Shown: positions 1-4,921 of the stretch, in pieces
Layout: each line of letters opens with the position of its first letter
How positions within the stretch are numbered: the stretch's first letter is position 1
From: an uncultured Ruminococcus sp.
Lineage (GTDB): Bacteria > Bacillota_A > Clostridia > Oscillospirales > Ruminococcaceae
DNA: 8,373 nt
Reading direction: 5' to 3'
Assembly (NCBI GenBank): GCA_946629405.1
Contig: CAMOXW010000171.1
Span: 1 to 8,373 of the forward strand
Program-made: the position numbers and the translations under genes
Notes under the pieces: model-generated
The model's input: the letters and a program-made list of their open reading frames with translations, nothing else
Told to the model about the DNA's origin: nothing
The model's database searches: none

Positions 1-8
1 GAGCGGAT

Positions 9-37
9 GTAACATTTTTCCTTCCCTGGAATATAAT
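9..37 (+). promoter_or_regulatory. possible promoter of spoVM
   Basis: A perfect TATAAT lies at 32-37. Seventeen bases upstream is GTAACA (9-14), a 4-of-6 match to the sigma-A -35 box. Transcription would start near 44, just before the ribosome binding site. In Bacillus subtilis spoVM is transcribed in the mother cell by sigma-E. A sigma-E reading is possible here but no clear sigma-E -10 box is seen, so the assignment is weak. Confidence 0.3.
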
Positions 38-61
38 ACAGTATACAAAGGGGGGATACAT

Positions 62-154
62 ATGAAGATAGTCGTTATCAGAAGCCCGCGTATTCTTTCG
101 GGGCTGCTCAGAGTGATCTTTCACATCAAAAAAGAAGATAATCCGGCTGATTAA
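62..154 (+). CDS. spoVM: stage V sporulation protein SpoVM (30 aa)
   Basis: This is a 30-residue amphipathic peptide beginning MKIVVIRSPRILSGLLRVIF and ending with a Lys-Lys-Glu-Asp tail. It is only slightly longer than the 26-residue B. subtilis SpoVM. SpoVM binds the convex outer forespore membrane in the mother cell, anchors the SpoIVA coat basement layer, and is needed for coat and cortex assembly. Aligned without gaps to the Bacillus peptide as I remember it, Pro9, Leu12, Gly14 and Arg17 are conserved. Pro9 is the residue known to be needed for correct localisation. Bacillus Gly21 is His here. A strong ribosome binding site (AAGGGGGG, 48-55) precedes the ATG, and a hairpin terminator follows four bases after the stop, so the gene is probably monocistronic unless transcription enters from upstream. 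It is short enough to be skipped by most gene callers. Its presence implies that the organism or its recent ancestor forms endospores. Confidence 0.93.
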   Translation: MKIVVIRSPRILSGLLRVIFHIKKEDNPAD

Positions 155-157
155 GCA

Positions 158-188
158 AAAAGGCTCCCTCACGGGAGCCTTTGTTTTT
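158..188. terminator. bidirectional intrinsic terminator between spoVM and the pspA operon
   Basis: An 8-bp perfect stem (AGGCTCCC at 161-168, GGGAGCCT at 173-180) with a TCAC loop is flanked by AAAAA on the left and TTGTTTTT on the right. It is therefore a rho-independent terminator when read from either side. It lies between the spoVM stop at 154 and the stop of the convergent small membrane gene at 205, so it plausibly ends both transcripts. Confidence 0.9.
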
Positions 189-204
189 ATTTGTTGCGGG
201 TGGT

Positions 205-375
205 TCAGCCGATTCCGCACTCGTCATAATCCTTCCAGACCTCAGCGTAAAGCTTATTGCTCCAGCTCTTGAACATTATGTACACAACCGAAGCGATGGC
301 AAGAAAGATAGCGCAGAGCACCGGGAGCGAATCCTTGACGAATCTCCGCATAGTATAGGGGTTTTTGCTGCTCAT
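205..375 (-). CDS. small single-span membrane protein downstream of pspA (56 aa)
   Basis: This is an open frame of 56 codons starting MSSKNPYTMRR and ending at TGA (205-207). A good ribosome binding site (AAGGA at 384-388 read on the minus strand, 8 bases from the ATG) supports the start. Residues about 16-35 form one hydrophobic transmembrane helix. The N-terminal flank is basic (Lys4, Arg10, Arg11, Lys14) and the C-terminal tail is rich in acidic and aromatic residues, which predicts the N-terminus inside the cell and about 20 residues outside. It begins 25 bases after the stop of the PspA homologue and is followed by a terminator, so the two are almost certainly cotranscribed. I do not recognise a family. 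By position it could be a membrane partner or regulator of the PspA protein, as small membrane proteins are in other Psp and Lia systems, but that is inference. The frame on the opposite strand over this region has no ribosome binding site. Confidence 0.75.
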   Translation of the reverse strand: MSSKNPYTMRRFVKDSLPVLCAIFLAIASVVYIMFKSWSNKLYAEVWKDYDECGIG

Positions 376-400
376 AAAAGTATTCCTTTACAGTAAGATT

Positions 401-1102
401 TTACTTTTCGTCTGAAACCGTTTCCTCAGCAGCAGCGCCGCCGTTCATTTCAGCCATAAGTCTCGCAAGCTCAGAATCGACCTTTGAGTCTGTTTCGAGC
501 TGAGCAAATGTATCATCGAGCTCATTGTCAACGCCTGCTATCTCAGTGAAAGCGGCTGCTTCAGCCTCCTTGCGCTCGATCTTCTCCTCCATGCGGTTGA
601 ACTTCTCCATTGCAGAGCTTCCGTCGAATCCGCCTGTGGACTTCGCAAGATTTTTCTGGGTATCAGCCATCTGGGAGCGAGCGATAAGCATAGCCTGGCG
701 GCTCTTTGCCTCCTCGAGCTTGGACTTGAGTACCTCTACCTGATCGCCTATAGCCTCGGTCTGGTTGGAGATAGACTCATACATCTCTCTGTAGTTCTCA
801 ACATCCTCGTCACACTTTACCTTCTTAGCGAGGGCAGCCTTAGCGAGCTCCTGATTGCCCTGAGAGAGTGCAGCCTTAGCCTTGTTCTCCCAGCTCTGGG
901 ACTGCTTCTGAGCTTCAAGATATCTCTTTTCCGCAAGACGCTCGCTTGCCTTAGCCTTGCCATAATTCTGAGTAGCCTTTGTGAGCTCGGTCTGCATATC
1001 TATTATGATCTGCTTGACCATCTTCTCGGGGTCTTCAGCTCTGTCGATAAGATCATTTACGTTTGACTTGAGCAGGTCGCTCAATCTGCGGAATATTCCC
1101 AT
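401..1102 (-). CDS. pspA: PspA/IM30 family membrane-stress protein
   Basis: This 233-residue protein belongs to the phage-shock-protein A family, which includes PspA, chloroplast IM30/Vipp1 and Bacillus LiaH. Members form ESCRT-III-like rings and rods on the inner face of damaged cytoplasmic membrane and help preserve its integrity. The N-terminal amphipathic helix (MGIFRRLSDLLKSNVNDLID) and the following family motif R21-A-E-D-P-E-K-M28 are clear. The remainder to about residue 190 is an almost uninterrupted charged coiled coil, followed by a Gly/Ala and acidic tail. Length is normal for the family. The start is fixed by AGGAGGA (1111-1117) 8 bases before the ATG. It is the first gene of a two-gene unit with the small membrane protein downstream and has its own consensus promoter. 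No PspF-, PspC- or LiaRS-like regulator is encoded beside it, so the stress input is not visible here. Confidence 0.93.
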   Translation of the reverse strand: MGIFRRLSDLLKSNVNDLIDRAEDPEKMVKQIIIDMQTELTKATQNYGKAKASERLAEKRYLEAQKQSQSWENKAKAALSQGNQELAKAALAKKVKCDEDVENYREMYESISNQTEAIGDQVEVLKSKLEEAKSRQAMLIARSQMADTQKNLAKSTGGFDGSSAMEKFNRMEEKIERKEAEAAAFTEIAGVDNELDDTFAQLETDSKVDSELARLMAEMNGGAAAEETVSDEK

Positions 1103-1141
1103 TTTTCAAATCCTCCTGTTAATTGAAGTTTATATCATGTG

Positions 1142-1158
1142 CGCCGTTGTTTCCGGCG
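1142..1158. repeat. GC-rich inverted repeat at the predicted pspA transcription start
   Basis: CGCCG (1142-1146) and CGGCG (1154-1158) form a 5-bp stem with a 7-base loop. The element sits immediately downstream of the pspA -10 box, just after the expected start site near 1160. It could be an operator or a 5'-end mRNA hairpin that stabilises the transcript. The stem is short and could be chance, but the GC-rich block stands out in an AT-rich leader. Confidence 0.4.
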
Positions 1159-1166
1159 TTGATATT

Positions 1167-1195
1167 ATTATAGACTGATTTGCACAAAATGTCAA
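1167..1195 (-). promoter_or_regulatory. consensus sigma-A promoter of the pspA operon
   Basis: On the minus strand TTGACA (1190-1195) and TATAAT (1167-1172) are separated by exactly 17 bases. Both boxes and the spacing are perfect matches to the vegetative consensus. Transcription should start near 1160 and give a leader of about 58 bases. So strong a core promoter in front of a stress gene suggests either high constitutive expression or control by a repressor. Confidence 0.88.
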
Positions 1196-1264
1196 GGATA
1201 TTATGTCTGATTTCATCAAATTTTCATTGCAGTTACAATTTGTCACCGCTGTAATATTTTGTAA

Positions 1265-1540
1265 TCAGCCGGCCGAAGCCTCCTCCTCGACCTCTGCGAT
1301 ATACTTCCCGAGCTCCTCGAGTGAGATGCCTTTTGCTTCAAGCGGGACATCCTCGCTCATACGGAGAAGCTTTTCGCGCAGGTCAAGCACCTTCCTGCGT
1401 CTTTCAAAAGCATCAGCGTTCATGACAATGAGGTCTGGTGAGTCCTCCTTGACCAGTCTGAGAGGCTCGGAGGTTATCTCGCAGAGCTTCACGAAAAGGT
1501 CATAATTTTCGCCGAAGTCGTCATATTTAATTGATATCAT
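1265..1540 (-). CDS. Phd/YefM-like antitoxin-type protein without an adjacent toxin
   Basis: This 91-residue acidic protein resembles type II antitoxins of the Phd/YefM family. The N-terminal portion (residues about 9-46) has the usual layout of an early helix leading into a beta-hairpin, with L28-R-L-V followed by D36-L-I-V-M-N and then A44-F-E-R, comparable to the family's 'vvitrrGkpvavlvs..eYe' region. The C-terminal half is helical and highly charged, where antitoxins wrap their toxins. The ATG overlaps the last 14 bases of the ttcA-like gene upstream, with GGGG 9 bases before it, so translation is coupled. No RelE-, Doc- or PIN-type toxin is encoded on either side, which is unusual. It may be an orphan antitoxin or DNA-binding regulator. 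The family assignment is moderate because the protein is short and divergent. Confidence 0.6.
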   Translation of the reverse strand: MISIKYDDFGENYDLFVKLCEITSEPLRLVKEDSPDLIVMNADAFERRRKVLDLREKLLRMSEDVPLEAKGISLEELGKYIAEVEEEASAG

Positions 1541-2396
1541 TCATATCAGCCCCTTTGATATTTTTTGTTCCGCGGACGGTATATCCCTCCGCATAGTCGT
1601 CGAGGAAATGGCGGTAATTGGTGCCGTCATGGTAGGATATCAGCTTGCGGAGGTTCACGTTCTCAGCGCTGCGGAAGATGTTCATATCTACAGCAGGATT
1701 GACAAGGCGCAGCTGTTCAAGCAGCTTCTTTATCTCAGCACGTTTGGAACTCCCCTCACCGTCCGGACGTGCCTGCGTCATCCGGCAGGCGCAGCGGATG
1801 AACTCCAGATGATTGTATTCAGCCCAGCCTATGATGTCTCTTTCACGGACAAGGTACAGCGGACGTATAAGCTCCATACCGGCGTAATTCTCGCTGTGCA
1901 GCTTCGGGAGCATCGTCTGCATCTGCGAGCCGTAGAGCATCCCCATCAGGATGGTCTCGATCACATCATCAAAATGATGTCCGAGGGCTATCTTGTTGCA
2001 GCCCATTTCCTGAGCAGTCTTGTAGAGCCAGCCGCGCCGCAGCCTTGCACACAGGAAGCAGGGATTATCCCTCTCAGCCTCGACTGAGCTGAATATGCTT
2101 GTCTTCCTTATTTCCGGAGCTATCCCGAGAAGATCAGCATTCTGCTCTATTTTCAGCCTGTTTTCAGGTGCATACCCGGGATCCATGACGAGATACTTTA
2201 CCGTGAACGGCAGCTTCCCGAAGCGCTGCAGCCTCATCATGCAAAGCGCCATTAGCATTGAGTCCTTGCCGCCTGAGATACAGACAGCTATCCTGTCGCC
2301 GGGCTGAATGAGCTGATACTGATCTACTCCCCTGTTGAAGGGCTTCCATATCTGCCTTCCGAAAACGGAGGCGACACTCTCCTCGATCGGGTTCAT
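1527..2396 (-). CDS. TtcA-like tRNA 2-thiolation PP-loop ATPase
   Basis: This 289-residue protein is an adenylating PP-loop enzyme of the TtcA/TilS superfamily. TtcA uses ATP and a [4Fe-4S] cluster to put sulfur on cytidine 32 of certain tRNAs in the cytoplasm. The PP-loop S41-G-G-K-D-S46 binds ATP. C113-x2-C116, together with C202 or C204 in the R-C-A-C-R segment, matches the three-cysteine cluster pattern of TtcA, and G139-H-H-F-D-D144 is the conserved downstream motif. Length is normal for the family. The start overlaps the stop of the FCD regulator upstream as ATGA, implying coupled translation, and the 3' end overlaps the antitoxin-like gene. The Firmicute branch is distant from the E. 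coli enzyme, so the exact tRNA position modified is not certain and no gene symbol is given. Confidence 0.87.
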   Translation of the reverse strand: MNPIEESVASVFGRQIWKPFNRGVDQYQLIQPGDRIAVCISGGKDSMLMALCMMRLQRFGKLPFTVKYLVMDPGYAPENRLKIEQNADLLGIAPEIRKTSIFSSVEAERDNPCFLCARLRRGWLYKTAQEMGCNKIALGHHFDDVIETILMGMLYGSQMQTMLPKLHSENYAGMELIRPLYLVRERDIIGWAEYNHLEFIRCACRMTQARPDGEGSSKRAEIKKLLEQLRLVNPAVDMNIFRSAENVNLRKLISYHDGTNYRHFLDDYAEGYTVRGTKNIKGADMNDIN

Positions 2397-3073
2397 CTGC
2401 GTGATCCTTCTATTCTTTCAACAATATCGTAGTGATCGTCGATAGCCTTTATGCAAAGCTCCACGTTTCCATCTATAAGATACCGGGCTATCCTTTCGTG
2501 AGCGTCGTTGAGCTCAGCCTTTGTCTCGGCGCTGGATACCGTGAGCATATCATCTATCCACCTTCTGTAGATCTCCGTGACCGAATCAAAGAGCGTTATC
2601 ATGAAGCTGTTCTCGGTCGCGCGGATGAGGGTATAGTGAAACTGAGTGTCAGCCTCGGTCATGATGCTTGTATTTTCTGTCAGCCTGAGACGTTCAACTG
2701 CATTGATAAGCGCTTCCCGGCTCTGATCTGACATACCGTTCCCGATTATGTAGCGACAGACAGCCTTCTCCATATGCCTACGGAAAACACCGATCTCAGC
2801 GTGTGAGGTCTGCTTCATCATGAGCATGATATTTATAGCCTTTGTAAAGGTCTCAGAAACGTGGTCAACGAGGTAAGTCCCTGAGCCCTGCCTGCACTCC
2901 ACAAGCCCGAGATTTTCAAGTGTCCTGAGAGCTTCGCGGATAGAATTCCTGCTTATTCCGAGCCTTTCCGAGAGCTTTCGCTCGGTGGGCAGCTGATCTC
3001 CGACCTTGAGCATACCGCTCTCGATGAGCTCAAAGATATAGTCTACTGTCTTCTGATATTCTCTCTTTTCCAT
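2393..3073 (-). CDS. GntR-family transcriptional regulator, FadR/FCD subfamily
   Basis: This 226-residue regulator has an N-terminal winged helix-turn-helix (residues about 5-70) with the GntR signature G25-D-Q-L-P-T-E-R-K-L and the recognition region S41-R-N-S-I-R-E-A-L-R, followed by wing residues G63-S-G-T. The C-terminal all-helical FCD ligand domain carries the metal-binding set D142, H146, H192 and H214 with the usual spacing. Such proteins usually repress genes for uptake or breakdown of an organic acid or sugar acid, using a metal-bound carboxylate as effector. No such catabolic gene is nearby: it sits between a polyphosphate kinase and a tRNA-thiolation gene. GGAGGA (3077-3082) is the ribosome binding site. 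The 47-base gap to the upstream kinase gene holds no clear terminator, so it is probably read through from that promoter. Confidence 0.92.
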   Translation of the reverse strand: MEKREYQKTVDYIFELIESGMLKVGDQLPTERKLSERLGISRNSIREALRTLENLGLVECRQGSGTYLVDHVSETFTKAINIMLMMKQTSHAEIGVFRRHMEKAVCRYIIGNGMSDQSREALINAVERLRLTENTSIMTEADTQFHYTLIRATENSFMITLFDSVTEIYRRWIDDMLTVSSAETKAELNDAHERIARYLIDGNVELCIKAIDDHYDIVERIEGSRR

Positions 3074-3120
3074 ACTTCCTCCAGTTAAACGGAACGGCTG
3101 CTGCTTCCGCCCGTATTACG

Positions 3121-4047
3121 TCATTTCTTCGACTTTTTTGATGACGAGGACTTCTTCTTGCCGTCACCTGACTTCCCAAGTGCAGCTCTGAGGGCTTCGC
3201 GGCACTCTCCGAGCTTTGCCTTTTCCTCATCGGGAAGCTCCGGATACTGCGGATTGCAGTCGCTGAGGACGTCAAGAAGTATTTCGGTAATGAGATATCT
3301 TGTATACCAGCGCTGGTCACCGGGGAGAACATACCACGGGCAGTTCTTTGTAGAGGTCTTGTTGATGACCTCGTTGAAGCACTTGATATACGGGTCAAAC
3401 TTGTCTCTCACCTTGAGATCGTCGGAGCGGAATTTCCAGTTCTTCTCGGGTACCTCGAGCCTTTCAAGAAGCTGCTCGGTCTGTTCGTCCTTGGAGATAT
3501 GGAGGAATATCTTGACAACGCGGTAGCTGTTCTCGTAAAGATACTTCTCGAAGCTGTTGACCTGAGCATAGCGCTCGGAGAAGAATGTCTTATCGTCCTT
3601 TCCGATATTCCTCTCAGCCATGTGGTAATGCGGCTTGATATTCTCGACCTGAACAGTGATGAGGTCCTCATAGTGGCTGCGGGTGAAAACAGCTATCTCG
3701 CCGCGGCGCGGGATATTCTGGTGGATGCGCCATAGGTAATCGTGGGAAAGTTCCTCTGAGGTCGGTGCCTTGTAGGAGTGCACCTTTACTCCCTGCGGAT
3801 TTATGCCGCTGAAAACGTTCTTGATAGAGGAATCCTTGCCGGATGCGTCGAGAGCCTGTATAACGACGATGATGCCCTCTCTGCCGTCGGCGTAGAATCT
3901 GTCCTGAAGCTCAGCGAGCCGGAGCTTATTCTCCTCATACTTCCTGATTATCTCATCCTTATCAACATTATCTTCGCGGCTGTTGGTCGGGAGCTTGGTG
4001 ATATCGACCTTTTTTTCTCCGGTAACAGCGTACTTATCAGCTTTCAT
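3121..4047 (-). CDS. PPK2-family polyphosphate:nucleotide phosphotransferase
   Basis: This 308-residue PPK2-family enzyme moves phosphate between inorganic polyphosphate and nucleoside mono- or diphosphates, linking polyphosphate stores to ATP or GTP levels. The Walker A motif A65-L-D-A-S-G-K-D72, followed by S73-S74, and the Walker B/lid region F121-T-R-S-H-Y-E-D128 are both present, as is an 'RDKFDPY' segment near residue 215 that fits the lid and catalytic-Asp area. A single PPK2 domain of this size fits the family. The C-terminus ends in a Lys/Ser-rich tail (KKKSSSSKKSKK), possibly for binding polyanions such as polyphosphate. The frame could extend 31 codons upstream, but GAGGAGG (4054-4060) stands 6 bases before the ATG at 4047 and the extension would overlap the -10 box, so the shorter start is chosen. 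Whether AMP, ADP or another nucleotide is preferred cannot be told from sequence alone. Confidence 0.93.
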   Translation of the reverse strand: MKADKYAVTGEKKVDITKLPTNSREDNVDKDEIIRKYEENKLRLAELQDRFYADGREGIIVVIQALDASGKDSSIKNVFSGINPQGVKVHSYKAPTSEELSHDYLWRIHQNIPRRGEIAVFTRSHYEDLITVQVENIKPHYHMAERNIGKDDKTFFSERYAQVNSFEKYLYENSYRVVKIFLHISKDEQTEQLLERLEVPEKNWKFRSDDLKVRDKFDPYIKCFNEVINKTSTKNCPWYVLPGDQRWYTRYLITEILLDVLSDCNPQYPELPDEEKAKLGECREALRAALGKSGDGKKKSSSSKKSKK

Positions 4048-4092
4048 AGCAAACCTCCTCAAAAAATTTAACGGGATGTAAAATATACCATA

Positions 4093-4122
4093 ATTATAAC
4101 ATATTATGTACCCTAATGTCAA
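4093..4122 (-). promoter_or_regulatory. consensus sigma-A promoter for the ppk2 operon
   Basis: On the minus strand TTGACA (4117-4122) and TATAAT (4093-4098) are separated by 18 bases, with both hexamers perfect. The spacer contains the 11-bp palindrome ACATA-t-TATGT (4099-4109), suitably placed for a repressor. The transcript would start near 4086 and probably carries ppk2, the FCD regulator, the TtcA-like gene and the antitoxin-like gene. Confidence 0.85.
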
Positions 4123-4154
4123 CGGTTTTGGCAAATCCAAACGATTTCTCAGCT

Positions 4155-4170
4155 CTGAATGTGAGTTCAG
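4155..4170. repeat. short inverted repeat in the divergent intergenic region
   Basis: CTGAA (4155-4159) and TTCAG (4166-4170) form a 5-bp stem with a 6-base loop. It lies between the divergent ppk2 and flavodoxin promoters and may be an operator half-site pair. On its own it is weak. Confidence 0.3.
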
Positions 4171-4181
4171 GATCTCAAAGC

Positions 4182-4203
4182 TGCTGTATAAGCTGATACA
4201 GCA
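4182..4203. repeat. 8-bp inverted repeat upstream of the flavodoxin promoter
   Basis: TGCTGTAT (4182-4189) and ATACAGCA (4196-4203) are a perfect 8-bp inverted repeat with a 6-base spacer. It ends 16 bases before the -35 box of the flavodoxin-like gene, a typical position for an activator or repressor site. There is no T-tract, so it is unlikely to be a terminator. Confidence 0.5.
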
Positions 4204-4219
4204 ACGACTTGATAAGGAG

Positions 4220-4248
4220 TTGACATTGTTCCGGAAAAATGCTATAAT
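4220..4248 (+). promoter_or_regulatory. consensus sigma-A promoter of the flavodoxin-like gene
   Basis: TTGACA (4220-4225) and TATAAT (4243-4248) are separated by 17 bases, a perfect vegetative consensus. Transcription should begin near 4255, about 30 bases before the start codon. Confidence 0.9.
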
Positions 4249-4286
4249 TCAGATGACAGATATTTTTCAATAAGGAGGTAATGCAA

Positions 4287-4733
4287 ATGAAAACTCTTAT
4301 AGTCTACTTTTCTGCATCAGGCAAGACCAAAAAGGCTGCCGAACGTATCGCTGATATCTCAGGTGGTGACCTCTACGGCATCTGCACTAAGGTCGTTTAC
4401 CCCGACAGCTACATGAAAAAAATATTCATCGCCCGCAAAGAGTTCACTGACCGCAAATATCCCAAGCTCGTCGGTGATGCCGAGAATTTCGCCGACTACG
4501 ACAGGATACTCATCGGCTTCCCGATCTGGTTCGGCACCTGCCCTATGGCAGTATCCGCTTTCATGAAGAAGCACGACTTTACCGGCAAGACCGTCCTCCC
4601 CTTCTGCACAAGCGGAAGCAGCAGTATAGCCAAGGCTGTTGAGGACATCCGCGTTGACTGCGAGGGCGAGGTCGGCGAAGGGCTGAGAATGAACAAGGCG
4701 ACCGAGGAGGATATCATCCTCTGGCTTTCATGA
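4287..4733 (+). CDS. flavodoxin-family protein
   Basis: This 148-residue protein has the short-chain flavodoxin fold and probably carries FMN as a cytoplasmic electron carrier or quinone/nitro-reductase-type enzyme. It begins MKTLIVYFSASGKTKKAAE: strand 1 followed by the FMN phosphate loop S9-A-S-G-K-T14, where the third position is Ser instead of the more usual Thr. I79-P... I80-W-F-G83 and C107-T-S-G-S-S-S113 are the two loops expected to contact the isoalloxazine ring. An in-frame ATG exists at 4281, but it lies only two bases from AAGGAGG (4272-4278); the ATG at 4287, eight bases away, is preferred and gives the usual family N-terminus. It has its own promoter and terminator, so it is a single-gene unit. 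The redox partner is not identifiable here. Confidence 0.88.
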   Translation: MKTLIVYFSASGKTKKAAERIADISGGDLYGICTKVVYPDSYMKKIFIARKEFTDRKYPKLVGDAENFADYDRILIGFPIWFGTCPMAVSAFMKKHDFTGKTVLPFCTSGSSSIAKAVEDIRVDCEGEVGEGLRMNKATEEDIILWLS

Positions 4734-4740
4734 CTGATTT

Positions 4741-4770
4741 AACGGGACAGCTCTTACTGCCCCGTTTCTT
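4741..4770 (+). terminator. intrinsic terminator after the flavodoxin-like gene
   Basis: AACGGGACAG (4741-4750) pairs with CTGCCCCGTT (4757-4766) in a 10-bp stem with one mismatch and a 6-base loop, followed by a T-rich run (TTTCTT, 4765-4770). It begins 7 bases after the stop codon. Confidence 0.82.
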
Positions 4771-4791
4771 TATGTATAAATTATACATAAA
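4769..4791. repeat. near-perfect 23-bp AT-rich palindrome, probable operator
   Basis: Two 11-bp arms, TTTATGTATAA (4769-4779) and TTATACATAAA (4781-4791), are exact reverse complements around a single central A. It overlaps the T-run of the preceding terminator and lies about 45 bases upstream of the -35 box of the zinc-ribbon/vWA/kinase operon. Arms this long with a one-base centre cannot form a normal RNA hairpin loop, so a dimeric DNA-binding protein site is the likelier reading. The protein is unknown. Confidence 0.65.
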
Positions 4792-4836
4792 TCCTCCGCC
4801 ATTTCTGCTACGGCAGCCAAAAAGCTCTGCGGCTAC

Positions 4837-4864
4837 TTGACAAATCTTGTAAAAGTGGTACAAT
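4837..4864 (+). promoter_or_regulatory. promoter of the vWA/PP2C/kinase operon
   Basis: A perfect -35 box TTGACA (4837-4842) and a -10 box TACAAT (4859-4864, 5 of 6) are separated by 16 bases. Transcription would start near 4871, leaving a leader of about 50 bases. No second promoter is obvious between the five genes that follow. Confidence 0.7.
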
Positions 4865-4879
4865 ATTATTGTATATTGT
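4860..4879. repeat. inverted repeat overlapping the -10 box of the kinase operon
   Basis: ACAATAT (4860-4866) and ATATTGT (4873-4879) form a perfect 7-bp inverted repeat with a 6-base spacer. It covers the -10 box and the predicted start site, where a bound repressor would block transcription. AT-rich sequence makes chance repeats more likely, so confidence is moderate. Confidence 0.45.
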
Positions 4880-4921
4880 GTGACAGCACAAACGATTTTT
4901 TCTCAAAAAGGATGATGAACT

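Noticed and set aside
181..396. A 71-codon plus-strand frame over the end of the pspA operon
   Set aside because: It starts inside the terminator, has no ribosome binding site, and lies antisense to the better supported small membrane protein gene.
1196..1264. Terminator after the antitoxin-like gene
   Set aside because: Several short AT-rich inverted repeats exist, but none has a stable stem followed by a T-run on the minus strand.
1608..2087. A 159-codon plus-strand frame antisense to the TtcA-like gene
   Set aside because: It covers the conserved PP-loop enzyme on the other strand, lacks a ribosome binding site, and its translation shows no recognisable domain.
3074..3120. Possible terminator between ppk2 and the FCD regulator gene
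   Set aside because: Only a 5-bp stem (CGGAA/TTCCG) with a 10-base loop and no T-run is present, so readthrough is more likely.
4048..4140. A 31-codon N-terminal extension of the PPK2 protein
   Set aside because: It would begin upstream of the promoter boxes, while a strong ribosome binding site precedes the inner ATG at 4047.
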